Source: Rhodoferax sp. GW822-FHT02A01
GTDB taxonomy: Bacteria > Pseudomonadota > Gammaproteobacteria > Burkholderiales > Burkholderiaceae_C
Direction of reading: 5' to 3'
Assembly: GCF_038784515.1 (NCBI RefSeq)
Contig: NZ_CP152376.1
Location: 1,612,001 to 1,676,000 of the forward strand
DNA length: 64,000 nt
Within the stretch, counting starts at the first letter, position 1. Each line of letters begins with the position of its first letter. Under the pieces are notes generated by a model, which saw only the letters and a program-made list of their open reading frames with translations, had not been told where the DNA came from and did not search any database. This document shows positions 44,881-53,759 of this stretch, piece after piece. Made by a program: the position numbers and the translations under genes.

Positions 44881-45915
44881 ATGGTGGCAGTCGCACCGCA
44901 GGTTGCGCTGCGGGTCGGCATTGTGGGGCTGGGCCGGCTCGGCCAGCGCCACGCCGCTGCCCTGGCGCACAACACTCCCGGCTGCCGACTGGTAGCGGCG
45001 TGCAGCCCGGTGGAAGCCGAGCGTGCCTATGCCGCCAACCAGCTGGGCATTGCCAACGTTTACGCCGACCTGGACAGCCTGCTGGCCGACCCGGCGGTGG
45101 ATGCGGTGGTGCTGGTCACGCCCACCTCGCTGCATGCCGACCAGACCATTGCCGCGCTCAAGGCGGGCAAACATGTGTTTGTGGAAAAGCCCCTGGCCCT
45201 GAACGTGCCGGACTGCGAGCGCGTGTTGCAAGTTGCCGCGCAATACCCGGACCGGGTGGCCATGGTGGGCTTTGTGCGCCGCTTTGATCCGAGTTACCTG
45301 GCGGCCTACCAGTCGGTTGCCGCGGGTGAGATCGGCAAGCCGTTTCTGGTGCGCTCGCAAACCTGTGACCAGAATGACCCCGAAGGTTTCTTCGTCAAGT
45401 TCGCGCCCACGTCGGGTGGCATCTTCATGGATTGCAGCGTGCACGACATCGACCTGGCGCGCTGGATGCTTGGCCGCCCCAAGGCCCTGCGCGCATTTGC
45501 CACCGGCACCATCGCGCTGCACCCTGGCTTGGCCGACTGCGGCGATGTGGACAACGGCATTGCCGTGGTCGAGTTCGAAGGCAGCGCCAAGGCCGTGCTG
45601 TATGCATCGCGCACCATGGCGCACGGGCATGAGACCAGCACCGAGGTGATAGGTACGGCCGGCAAGCTGCTGGTGGGCGAGCATGCAGCAGCCAACCGCG
45701 TGGTGAAGAGCGACCAGCATGGCGTGCGCCATGCCGTGCTGAAAGACTTCTACGAGCGCTTCGAGGCGGCGTTTGCCGCAGAGATGGCGGCCTTTGTCGC
45801 GGCCTGCCGCGGCATCACGCCACTGACGCTGACGCTGTCAGACGCACTGGAAGCCACCCGCATCGGGCTGGCCATCAGCCGTTCACTGGCCAGCGGTCTG
45901 CCCGAAGCGGTCTAG
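44881..45915 (+). CDS. Gfo/Idh/MocA-family dehydrogenase (inositol region)
   Basis: A 344-residue dehydrogenase closely allied to IolG (VGLGRLGQRHAAAL, FVEKPLAL, GFVRRFDPSY, SGGIFMDCSVHDIDLARWML). Its ATG follows the iolG TAA with no gap, so the two are co-translated. It may oxidise a different inositol isomer, such as scyllo- or D-chiro-inositol. Confidence 0.88.
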   Translation: MVAVAPQVALRVGIVGLGRLGQRHAAALAHNTPGCRLVAACSPVEAERAYAANQLGIANVYADLDSLLADPAVDAVVLVTPTSLHADQTIAALKAGKHVFVEKPLALNVPDCERVLQVAAQYPDRVAMVGFVRRFDPSYLAAYQSVAAGEIGKPFLVRSQTCDQNDPEGFFVKFAPTSGGIFMDCSVHDIDLARWMLGRPKALRAFATGTIALHPGLADCGDVDNGIAVVEFEGSAKAVLYASRTMAHGHETSTEVIGTAGKLLVGEHAAANRVVKSDQHGVRHAVLKDFYERFEAAFAAEMAAFVAACRGITPLTLTLSDALEATRIGLAISRSLASGLPEAV

Positions 45916-45916
45916 G

Positions 45917-46849
45917 TCAGCAGGCGTTGCAGGCGAGCAGCGCGCCATCCGCGTGGATGCGCGTCTGCTCGATCAGGTATTCCAGAAACACGCGGGTGCG
46001 CTCGGGCATGAACTGCCGGCTCGGCAGTGCTGCGTAGAGCTGCAACCGCCCGGCAATCCAGGGGCGCAGCACGCGCAGCAGTTCGCCGCGCATCAGATAG
46101 GGTGCCACCAGATCCAGCGCCACCGAGGTGATGCCCGCGCCGTCCAGCGCAGCCCGCATCACCGTGTCGCTGTGGTTCACCCAGAGGACCGGTTCCACCG
46201 CCACTTCGACGGGAGCGTCGTCATGGTCCGAGTCCAGCAGGCGCCACACGCGCTGCTGTTGACCCGGAATCTTCAAGCGCAATACATCGTGTTGCGTCAG
46301 TTCTTCAGGCTTGAAGGGTGTGCCGCGCAGCTTCAGATAAGCGGGCGAAGCCACCAGAATGGACTCGGCGCTGGAGATCTTGCGTGCGATCACGTCGCCG
46401 TTGAACTGGTCGTCGGTGGGCAAAAGCGTGATGTCGTATTCCTCAATGGGCGGCTCCTTGTAGGAGGCCACTTCGATGTTGAGCACGATCTTGGGATGCA
46501 GCTGGCGGAACCCTGCGATCAACGGCGCCAGCACATGGGTGGCCAGCACAGGTGGAGCGAGGATGCGCAACACGCCGGCGAGCTGGTGGTTCTGGCAATT
46601 GGCCATGCGGTCAGCTTCGTCAATGTCCTGCAGGATGACGCGAACCCGTTCCAGATAGATTTCACCGGCCATGCTCAGCGAGAGCTTGCGCGTGGTCCGA
46701 TGCAGAAGGCGGGTGCTCAAGTGCTCTTCCAGGTCTGCCACCAGCCGCGTGACCACGGCCGGTGACATGTCCAACGCACGTGCGGCGGCAGCAAAGCCAC
46801 CTTCATCGATGACCTTTTGAAATACCCGCATCGACAGTAAACGATCCAT
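45917..46849 (-). CDS. LysR-family regulator
   Basis: A 310-residue LysR protein with helix-turn-helix (GGFAAAARALDMSPAVVTRLVADLEEHLSTRLL) and effector domain. I start at the ATG at 46849 (AGGGACATC upstream); a longer frame reaches 46960 but overlaps the divergent gene. It lies 65 bases from the MFS gene it faces, the typical LysR arrangement for a transporter it controls. It ends 1 base from the convergent dehydrogenase gene. Confidence 0.9.
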   Translation of the reverse strand: MDRLLSMRVFQKVIDEGGFAAAARALDMSPAVVTRLVADLEEHLSTRLLHRTTRKLSLSMAGEIYLERVRVILQDIDEADRMANCQNHQLAGVLRILAPPVLATHVLAPLIAGFRQLHPKIVLNIEVASYKEPPIEEYDITLLPTDDQFNGDVIARKISSAESILVASPAYLKLRGTPFKPEELTQHDVLRLKIPGQQQRVWRLLDSDHDDAPVEVAVEPVLWVNHSDTVMRAALDGAGITSVALDLVAPYLMRGELLRVLRPWIAGRLQLYAALPSRQFMPERTRVFLEYLIEQTRIHADGALLACNAC

Positions 46850-46914
46850 GATGTCCCTATTGCAAACCAGGGCGCCATTGTTGCCGATGTAGACTCCCGG
46901 CGGCACATTCACCC

Positions 46915-48156
46915 ATGTCCGACCAACCACTACCTTCCCCCAAAAAGCCAGCCGCCGCACCCCAAGGGCTGCTGCGCAAGCTGGGCCGTGCGGTGCGCGG
47001 CGATGGTGTGCTGGCTTCGCGCCCGATTGTCTGGATCATTGGCTTCTTTGCTTTCCTGAACGTCTATTCCATGCAGGCAGTGCTGCCTTTGGTGATGCAG
47101 GACTTTGCCGCCACACCGGTACAGGCCGGTGCCACCGTCGGCGCCACCGTGCTGGCCATTGCGCTGGTGTCTCCCTTCATGGGCATGCTGTCGGATGCGC
47201 TGGGCCGGCGCATCATCCTGTGCAGTTCCCTGTTTGCGCTGACCATTCCCACCGCGCTGATTCCGCTGGCCCACAGCCTGGCGGGCATTGCGGTCCTGCG
47301 CTTCATGCAGGGCTTGGCGGTGCCGGGCATCGTGGTGGTGCTGATTGCCTACCTGTCCGAAGAGTTCCATGACGGCGGTGTGGCGCGCATGACTTCCACC
47401 TATGTGGGCGGCACCGTCATGGGTGGCTTTTGCGGGCGCTTCATCACCGGGCATGCGGGCCATGTGCTGGGCTGGCGCGGCGCCTTCTTCACCCTGGCGG
47501 TGATGAACCTGGTGGGTGCCGTGGTCGTGTGGCGGTTGTTGCCGCCTTCGCGTCACTTTGTAGCCAACCGCAATGTGCGCGGCGCTTTCCAGACACTGGG
47601 CCGGCATCTGAGCAACCGGCGCTTTCTGGCGATCTGCGCCTTGGGCTTTTGCGTGCTGTTCTCACTGGTGGGCGCCTTTACCTATGTCAATCTGTACCTC
47701 ACGCAAGCACCGTTCAATCTGACGAGTGCCGGGCTGGCCAATGTGTTTGGCGTGTACCTGGTGGGCGTGGTGGTCACTCCCCTGGCGGCACGCCATATCG
47801 CGCGCCACGGTTTTTTGAAGGCGGTGCTGGTCAGCCTGTCCCTGTCGGCAGCCGGTCTGTTGCTGACGCTCGTGCCCTCGCTGGCAGCGGTGATCGTGGG
47901 ACTGGCGGTGTGCTCCACCGGCGTGTTCGTATGCCAGTCGGCCACCATCAGCCACATTGCCGACAACGTGACCGAGGGCCGCTCGCTGGCCACCGGCATC
48001 TACTACCTCAGCTACTACAGTGGCGGAGCAGCGGGCACCTGGATCGCGGGCATGGCCTTTGAGGGCTGGCATTGGGGCGGCTCGGTGCTGTCCATCATCC
48101 TGTTTCAGGGCCTGGCTGGTGCGATTGCCGTCACCTTTCTGCAGCCCCGCAAATAA
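46915..48156 (+). CDS. MFS transporter, YnfM-like exporter
   Basis: A 413-residue permease with twelve predicted helices, the MFS signature GMLSDALGRR between helices 2 and 3, and a cytoplasmic N-terminal extension of about 35 residues. It resembles YnfM/arabinose-efflux type proteins that export small molecules. Divergent from the LysR gene at 46849, which is its likely regulator. The substrate is unknown. Confidence 0.88.
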   Translation: MSDQPLPSPKKPAAAPQGLLRKLGRAVRGDGVLASRPIVWIIGFFAFLNVYSMQAVLPLVMQDFAATPVQAGATVGATVLAIALVSPFMGMLSDALGRRIILCSSLFALTIPTALIPLAHSLAGIAVLRFMQGLAVPGIVVVLIAYLSEEFHDGGVARMTSTYVGGTVMGGFCGRFITGHAGHVLGWRGAFFTLAVMNLVGAVVVWRLLPPSRHFVANRNVRGAFQTLGRHLSNRRFLAICALGFCVLFSLVGAFTYVNLYLTQAPFNLTSAGLANVFGVYLVGVVVTPLAARHIARHGFLKAVLVSLSLSAAGLLLTLVPSLAAVIVGLAVCSTGVFVCQSATISHIADNVTEGRSLATGIYYLSYYSGGAAGTWIAGMAFEGWHWGGSVLSIILFQGLAGAIAVTFLQPRK

Positions 48157-48222
48157 ACCCCACTATCATCCCCACACTCAATCGGGCACCAAGGGGTGCC
48201 AGCACAACAAGGAATACACACT

Positions 48223-48936
48223 ATGGGCGCGCAGTGGAAAGCAAAGGGCAAGGATCTGGTTGCCAATGCCAAGGGCAAGATGTTTACCAAGCTGGTCAAG
48301 GAAATCACGGTGGCCGCGCGCAATGGTGCCGACCCCGCCACCAACGCCCGTCTGCGCCTGGTGGTGGAGCAGGCCCGCAAGGTTTCCATGCCCAAGGACA
48401 CGCTGGAACGCGCCCTTAAAAAGGGCTCGGGCGTGGGCGACGATGCCACCCATTACGAGCGCGTGATCTACGAAGGCTTTGCGCCGCACCAAGTCGCCGT
48501 CATGGTGGAATGCCTGACCGACAACGTCAAACGCACCGCGCCCGAAATGCGCGTGCTGTTCCGCAAGGGTCAGCTGGGCACCTCCGGCTCGGTTGCCTGG
48601 GACTTTGACCACGTGGGCTTCATCGAGGCCGCCCCCGCTGCCGCCGGAGCCGATGCAGAAACCGCCGCCATTGAGGCTGGCGCGCAGGACTTGGAGCCCG
48701 GCGAGGAAGAGGGCAACACCCTGTTCATCACCGCGCCCGCCGACCTGGATCTGGTCAGCCGCGCGCTGCCGGCACACGGCTTTAATGTGCTGTCGGCCAA
48801 ACTGGGCTACAAACCCAAGAACCCGGTCGACCCGACCAGCCTGAGCGCCGAGGCCCTGGAAGAAGTGGAAGCCTTTCTGGCGGCCATCGACGCGCACGAC
48901 GACGTGCAAGAGGTCTACGTCGCCCTGGCGGGCTAG
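48223..48936 (+). CDS. YebC/PmpR-family protein
   Basis: A 237-residue YebC-type protein beginning [19 protein letters not shown], a variant of the usual MAGHSKWAN start, seen in the YeeN branch. Members bind DNA as regulators, and some act as translation factors that relieve ribosome stalling at proline runs. The acidic central loop (LEPGEEEG) is typical. It stands alone, with the start at 48223 set by the family N-terminus. Confidence 0.92.
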   Translation: MGAQWKAKGKDLVANAKGKMFTKLVKEITVAARNGADPATNARLRLVVEQARKVSMPKDTLERALKKGSGVGDDATHYERVIYEGFAPHQVAVMVECLTDNVKRTAPEMRVLFRKGQLGTSGSVAWDFDHVGFIEAAPAAAGADAETAAIEAGAQDLEPGEEEGNTLFITAPADLDLVSRALPAHGFNVLSAKLGYKPKNPVDPTSLSAEALEEVEAFLAAIDAHDDVQEVYVALAG

Positions 48937-48939
48937 GGG

Positions 48940-50823
48940 CTAGCGCCCTGTCCTGGCCAGACGCAAGCCGCTGCCGAAGGTCCACAGCCGCGTGACTTCC
49001 ACCACGTCGTAGTCCATCGCTAGTTCGGCCGGTATGCGGCTGTAGGGCGCCAGCGAGGCGATGATGATGCGAATGGCGTCATCGATGGCCGCAATGCCGC
49101 TGGCACGCCGGAATACCACGCTGTCTACACTGCCATCGGCGCGCAACGTCACTGTCACGATGGGGTTGGTGTAATCGCCGCTCTTGGCGGCATCCAGAAA
49201 CTCGAAGTCCGCATTCTGCTGAACCCGCTGGCTCCAGCTTTCCGCAAACACGGCCAGCCGCGCGTCCTGGTCTGGGCGCCCGATCAGCGTGCGCCTGCGC
49301 GGTTTCTCGGCGGGAAGCTCTGGCGCTTTTTCCACCGGGCGTGCCGCCTGCTGTTGCTCGCGCTGTCTTGCGGCCTCTAACGCCGCCTTGCGCTCAGCCT
49401 CCTGCTGCGCCAGTTGCCTTTGTGCTGCAGCGGCCTGTGCCGCAGCCGCGCGTTGCATTTCAGTCTGCCGCGCGGCCTCCCGTTGAGCGGCCTCCTGGGC
49501 CGCCGCCTGCTCCGCAGCCACACGTGCAGCTTCCTGCTGTGCGGCAAGCTGTCTTTGCGCTGCAGCCTGCGCTGCGGCTTGTGCCGTAGCTACCCGCTCC
49601 GCCTCTGCGCGCAGCGCCTGCTGCCGCGTGGCCTCCGCCTTGAGTGCATCCTGCCTGGCCTGCTCTTGTCGGGCTTGTTCTTGCCGTAACGCATCCTGGC
49701 GCCGCGCTTCGGCCTGCTGGGCTTCAAGCCGAGCCTGTTCCTGTCGGGCCAGTTCCTGTTGCCGCGCCATGGCTTGGCGTGCGGCCTCCTGAGCGGCTGC
49801 CTGCTCCGCCGCTACGCGTGCAGCTTCTTGCTGGGCGGCCAGCTGCCTTTGCGCAGCGGCCTGCGTCGCAGCCACCCGCTCCGCATCTGCGCGCAGCGCT
49901 TGCTGCCGAGCCGCCTCCGCCTTGAGTGCGTCCTGCCGCGCCTGTTCCTGTTGGGCTTGCTCTTGCCGTAACGCATCCTGGCGGCGCGCCTCGGCCTGCT
50001 CCGTTGCAATACGTGCGGCCTCCTGCGCGGCAGATGCCTGAGCTGCGGCGGCACGCGCGATTTCCCGCCGAGCAGTTTCCTGCTGGATGGCAAGCAGGCG
50101 CGCAGCCTCCTGTTGCAGCAGCAGTTGGCGTGCCGCCTCGGCGCGCTGTGCTTCCTGTTGTTGCGCCTCTTGCGCTGCTGCGGCCTGGCGTTCGGCCTCC
50201 TGCCGTGCAGCCAGTTGCTGTTCAACGGCCTCCTGCTGTGCACGTTCCTGCCGGGTGATTTCCTGGCGCGCACGGGTGTTGTCTTCGACCGGCGGCAGTA
50301 CCTGCGCGATGGCGGGGGTCTGCGGCGCGGTGGCAGGCAAGACCTCTGCGGGTGGGCTTGTCGCGGGCAGGGGCGCTGCTGCAGCTGCGGGAGCGTCAGC
50401 AGTTGCCAGTGCGCGCGTAGTTGCGGGCTCCGGTGACGGTGACGTAGCAGTTGCCGAAGCAGGTGCCGGTGTGGGTGAGGTCTGCGCGTCGTCCGCGGAA
50501 CCTGCATCTACCTGCGCAGGCAGCGGCTCCAGGCGGATGGACAGGGCGGGCTCCACGCCGCGGCGGTCTTCACGGAACAGGTCGTCGGGCCACTGCAGAC
50601 CGGCCAGATCCAACTGCAGGGTTAGCAGCAGTCCGTGCAACACCAGCGACAGCAAAACCGCGATGGCGAGCCGTGACTCTGGCAGGCGCCAGGGCACTTT
50701 GGTTTGACCCCACGCAAAGGGCGCAGAAGGGGTGTTGTGGATCAGGACGGCTTCGGAAGGCATGCGGTGAAGGGGCGCAACAAGCCGCGTCCGCAATGCC
50801 CCCCTGGCACCGGTCGCGGGCAT
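48940..50823 (-). CDS. TolA/TonB-like envelope protein with long repetitive coiled coil
   Basis: A protein of about 627 residues (or 607 from the ATG at 50763). A single membrane segment (LAIAVLLSLVLHGLLLTLQL) is followed by a Pro/Ala-rich linker, then more than 300 residues of Ala/Gln/Glu/Arg that should form a long periplasmic helix. It ends in a TonB/TolA-type C-terminal domain (VTVTLRADGSVDSVVFRRASG). This is the plan of TolA, which spans the periplasm, but it stands apart from tol-pal genes. The helix contains a two-copy repeat of about 75 residues. Confidence 0.85.
   Translation of the reverse strand: MPATGARGALRTRLVAPLHRMPSEAVLIHNTPSAPFAWGQTKVPWRLPESRLAIAVLLSLVLHGLLLTLQLDLAGLQWPDDLFREDRRGVEPALSIRLEPLPAQVDAGSADDAQTSPTPAPASATATSPSPEPATTRALATADAPAAAAAPLPATSPPAEVLPATAPQTPAIAQVLPPVEDNTRARQEITRQERAQQEAVEQQLAARQEAERQAAAAQEAQQQEAQRAEAARQLLLQQEAARLLAIQQETARREIARAAAAQASAAQEAARIATEQAEARRQDALRQEQAQQEQARQDALKAEAARQQALRADAERVAATQAAAQRQLAAQQEAARVAAEQAAAQEAARQAMARQQELARQEQARLEAQQAEARRQDALRQEQARQEQARQDALKAEATRQQALRAEAERVATAQAAAQAAAQRQLAAQQEAARVAAEQAAAQEAAQREAARQTEMQRAAAAQAAAAQRQLAQQEAERKAALEAARQREQQQAARPVEKAPELPAEKPRRRTLIGRPDQDARLAVFAESWSQRVQQNADFEFLDAAKSGDYTNPIVTVTLRADGSVDSVVFRRASGIAAIDDAIRIIIASLAPYSRIPAELAMDYDVVEVTRLWTFGSGLRLARTGR
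49487..50000. repeat. Two-copy internal repeat in the TolA-like gene
   Basis: Copies at about 49487-49711 and 49781-50000 encode nearly the same Ala/Gln/Arg-rich block (RRQDALRQEQA... KAEA... LAAQQEAARVAAEQ). The offset is 282 bases at one end and 294 at the other, the difference being four extra codons in one copy. This fits growth of the helix by duplication. Confidence 0.8.
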
Positions 50824-50907
50824 TCCACCCCCAGACGCTATTTCATGCGCAGCCGGGGCCTATCCGGCCTGGCAGGCACCAGATATTTGTAAGCGAATGT
50901 GTGCGGC

Positions 50908-52161
50908 TCAGACGCTGAGCAGGTTCGCCAGGTTGAACGCCGGGTCCTCGGCCTGCGCGGGCGTGGGCGATATGCCCGCATCCAGCAGCTTGCGCACGGC
51001 CAGATGGTCCTTGGCGGCATTGACGCTGTCGGCGGCCAGCAGCGTGGTGCCGCGGAAGTGGAACACGGTGAAACTGGACGTGGGGCTGTCGGTCCCCATG
51101 TCGCCGCGCACGGCCCAGGTATCTGCACCCGTGGAAAGGCCCGCCATCTGCAGTTTCTTGTCGTACTGGTCACTCCAGAACCAGGGGGTGGCGGTGAAGG
51201 GGCGGTCCTGACCCATCAGCGCAGCCGCTGCCGATTTGCCCTGCTCGGTGGCGTTCTGCACCGATTCCAACCGCAGAAGGGTGCCGTCTGCCAGACGGCG
51301 GGCGGTGCAATCTCCGGCGGCCACGATATGCGGGTCCGCAGTGCGCGTGCAGGCATCCACCACGATGCCGCGCTCGCACGCCAAGCCGGCTGCTGCAGCC
51401 AGTTGGTCATTGGCTGACACGCCTATGCCGACCACCACCAGGCCTGCGGGTACCACGCGGCCATCGGCAAGGCGCACGCCGCTCACCGCGCCGTTTGCAT
51501 TTACCTCCAGCGCAGCGACAGCCGCGCCCAGTTCCAGATGCACACCGTGGCTGCGGTGCAGCGCGGCATACCAGTCGGAGAGCACCGGCGCCAGCACCCG
51601 TCCCAGCAGGCGCGGCGCAGCCTCCAGCACGGTGACGGACAACCCCTTTTTGCGCGCGGTGGCGGCCACTTCCAGACCGATGAAGCCGCCGCCAATGACC
51701 ACCACGCCGAGCTGTTGCTCCACGCAGCGCGCCATCTGGTTGGCGATGCCTGAGGCGTCGTCGCGCGAGCGAAGGGCGAAGACGCCCTGGGCATCGGCAC
51801 CGGGCAGATTCAACTGGCGTGGCGTGGAGCCGGTGGCCAGCACCAGGCCGGTGTAGGCCAGTGTTTCGCCATTCCCCAGAGACACGGTCTGCTCGGCGCG
51901 GTCAATGGCCGCAACGCTCACACCGGTACGCAGGGTGATGTTCTTGCGCGCCAGCACTTCGGGGCTGCGCATCAGCAGCTGGGCCGCATCCATCTCACCC
52001 GCCAGCCAGGCCTTGGACAGGGGCGGACGGTGGTACGGCGGGTGGGTCTCGTTGCCCAGCAGCGTGATGGCACCGGCAAAGCCCAGCGTGCGCAGTGCCT
52101 CTGCCGTCTGCACGCCGGCCTGTCCGGCGCCGATGACGACGACGTGGCCGTCGGTGCTCAT
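50908..52161 (-). CDS. FAD-dependent ferredoxin reductase (P450 system)
   Basis: A 417-residue reductase that passes electrons from NAD(P)H to the ferredoxin encoded just upstream. FAD motif VVIGAGQAGVQTAEAL, NAD motif VVIGGGFIGLEVAATARKKG, VAAGDCTAR and the C-terminal TPWFWSDQYDKKLQMAG are in order. The ATG at 52161 overlaps the ferredoxin stop (ATGA). The frame stays open upstream, but that part is the shadow of the P450 gene. It has a paralogue at 39476. Confidence 0.93.
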   Translation of the reverse strand: MSTDGHVVVIGAGQAGVQTAEALRTLGFAGAITLLGNETHPPYHRPPLSKAWLAGEMDAAQLLMRSPEVLARKNITLRTGVSVAAIDRAEQTVSLGNGETLAYTGLVLATGSTPRQLNLPGADAQGVFALRSRDDASGIANQMARCVEQQLGVVVIGGGFIGLEVAATARKKGLSVTVLEAAPRLLGRVLAPVLSDWYAALHRSHGVHLELGAAVAALEVNANGAVSGVRLADGRVVPAGLVVVGIGVSANDQLAAAAGLACERGIVVDACTRTADPHIVAAGDCTARRLADGTLLRLESVQNATEQGKSAAAALMGQDRPFTATPWFWSDQYDKKLQMAGLSTGADTWAVRGDMGTDSPTSSFTVFHFRGTTLLAADSVNAAKDHLAVRKLLDAGISPTPAQAEDPAFNLANLLSV

Positions 52162-52481
52162 TCCTGGGTCTCGGGCAGGCGCACGACCAGGCCTTCCAGC
52201 GCGGCGCTGGCCTTGATCTGGCAGGCCAGACGGCTGTTGGGCTTGCGTTCGCTGGCCACGTTTTCCAGCATGTCGAGCTCGCCTTCCGAGGGCGCGGGCA
52301 GGTCGCCCAGGCGGGCTTCGTCCACGTAGCAGTGGCAGGTGGCGCAGGCGCAGGAGCCGCCGCATTCGCCGATGATGCCGTCGATGCCGTTGGCGGTGGC
52401 ACCCTGCATCAGGCTCCAGCCGTCGCTGAGGTTGATGGTGGTGGACTGCCCGGAGGCGTCGATGTAGGTGATGTGGGCCAT
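52158..52481 (-). CDS. 2Fe-2S ferredoxin (P450 system)
   Basis: A 107-residue vertebrate/adrenodoxin-type ferredoxin. Cluster cysteines are arranged C-x5-C-x2-C in ECGGSCACATCHCY, with the fourth in RLACQI. It carries electrons from the reductase to the P450. It begins 3 bases after the P450 stop and overlaps the reductase start. Confidence 0.94.
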   Translation of the reverse strand: MAHITYIDASGQSTTINLSDGWSLMQGATANGIDGIIGECGGSCACATCHCYVDEARLGDLPAPSEGELDMLENVASERKPNSRLACQIKASAALEGLVVRLPETQE

Positions 52482-52484
52482 GGC

Positions 52485-53660
52485 TTACTGAACCTGCAGT
52501 TGCAAAACAAGGGGGCTGCGGAAGGTGGACGACGGCATCCAGGGTAACTGGTCTGCCACGCGACGGTAGTCGGGCACGACCTTGTGGAATTCGTCGAAGG
52601 CGATCTTCACCGCCAGGCGGGCGATGGCGGTACCCAGGCAGGCATGCACGCCGCCGCCAAAGCCCAGGTGGCCGCGCGGCTTGCGGGTGATGTCGTACAC
52701 ATCGGGGTTGGGGTACTGGCGCTCGTCGCGGTTGCCTGAGCCGTAGGCCAGGCAGACAAAGTCGCCCTGGCGCATGGTCTGGCCGTGCAGCTCCACATCT
52801 TTCATCAGGCGGCGACGGAAGCGTTGCGCCGAGGTATTGAAGCGCAGGCTCTCTTCGATGGCATCGGGCAGCAGCTCCGGGTTGGCCACCACCGCACGGC
52901 GGGCTTCGTCGAAGGTTGCCAGGTTGTAGGCAAACATCATCATGAAGCCGCCCAGCGATTCCACACCCGCCATGATGAGCGTGGTGGTGGTGAGCAGCAC
53001 TTCGCGGTCGTCCAGGCGGTCGCCATCGATCTCGGCCAGGGCGAAGTTGCTGATCAGATCGTTGCGCGGTTCGGCACGGCGCATGGCAATCACCTTGGCC
53101 GCATAGTCCTGCATCCAGTTGTAGGCGGCAATGTGCTCCGGGCCTTTGGCGCGGGTGCGGGCATCGCTTTGCACCATCAGCACGGCGTTCTCGCGCACTT
53201 CGTGCTCGGGCACGATGGCTTCTTCGCCCATGGGTAGGCCGAGTGCTGCCATCAGCACCTTCACCGTGAACTGGGAAGACACTTCCTTGAAGTCGAAGCT
53301 GCGCACACCACGCAATTGGCCGAACACTTCTTGCGCCACGGCGCGGATGGGTTCTTCCAGCGCCAACAGGTTGCGCTTCATGAAGGCGTGCTGGATCAGG
53401 CCGCGCAGACGGTCGTGCTTTGGTGGGTCGGAGCTGCCCAGTGTGGCGCCGGCACGGCCGGGCAACTCGGTCATCAGGTTGCCGCTGGCACTGGAGTAGG
53501 TCTGCCAGTCCTGCCCGGCGGACACGATGTCGGCGTAGCGCGACAGGATCCACATCTGTGCTTCGGGGCTCCAGAAGCAGGGCTGCTCGTCGCGCAGCTG
53601 CTTGTAATAGGGGAACGGGTCGGCGTCCACCGCGGGTGAATACGGGTCAAAACTGAACAT
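52485..53660 (-). CDS. Cytochrome P450
   Basis: A soluble bacterial P450 of 391 residues. The haem cysteine is Cys341 in GFGGGVHACLG, the ExxR motif is in AIEESLRF and the I-helix is IMAGVESLGG. The usual acid-alcohol pair is Glu-Ser here instead of Asp/Glu-Thr, which may affect oxygen activation. It heads a tight operon with its ferredoxin and reductase, a complete class I system. The substrate is unknown; the divergent AraC regulator hints at an aromatic or other small inducer. Confidence 0.93.
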   Translation of the reverse strand: MFSFDPYSPAVDADPFPYYKQLRDEQPCFWSPEAQMWILSRYADIVSAGQDWQTYSSASGNLMTELPGRAGATLGSSDPPKHDRLRGLIQHAFMKRNLLALEEPIRAVAQEVFGQLRGVRSFDFKEVSSQFTVKVLMAALGLPMGEEAIVPEHEVRENAVLMVQSDARTRAKGPEHIAAYNWMQDYAAKVIAMRRAEPRNDLISNFALAEIDGDRLDDREVLLTTTTLIMAGVESLGGFMMMFAYNLATFDEARRAVVANPELLPDAIEESLRFNTSAQRFRRRLMKDVELHGQTMRQGDFVCLAYGSGNRDERQYPNPDVYDITRKPRGHLGFGGGVHACLGTAIARLAVKIAFDEFHKVVPDYRRVADQLPWMPSSTFRSPLVLQLQVQ

Positions 53661-53714
53661 GTCTTGTCTCCTGCTTGTTGGATGAGACCGAACTGTAGGG
53701 GTGACCAGGCCGCA

Positions 53715-53725
53715 ATGCACTGCAT
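53715..53725. promoter_or_regulatory. Palindrome between P450 operon and AraC gene
   Basis: ATGCA-C-TGCAT is an 11-base palindrome in the roughly 100-base divergent gap. It may be part of the AraC-type regulator's site. Weak evidence, since AraC sites are usually direct repeats. Confidence 0.3.
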
Positions 53726-53759
53726 AAACCGCTGCGAGAAATGGTACTTTTCGATCAAA

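Noticed and set aside
43810..45732. A 640-codon open frame on the minus strand, opposite iolG and the next dehydrogenase
   Set aside because: It spans two well-defined genes on the other strand, its composition is His/Gln/Gly-heavy as expected of antisense, and no motif was found.
49487..50000. The repetitive region as a CRISPR or tandem-repeat array
   Set aside because: The repeats are in frame inside a long open coding region and encode a heptad-like helix.
52162..53553. An upstream extension of the ferredoxin reductase frame across the ferredoxin and P450 genes
   Set aside because: The FAD motif begins directly at the ATG at 52161, and the added part is an out-of-frame shadow of the P450.
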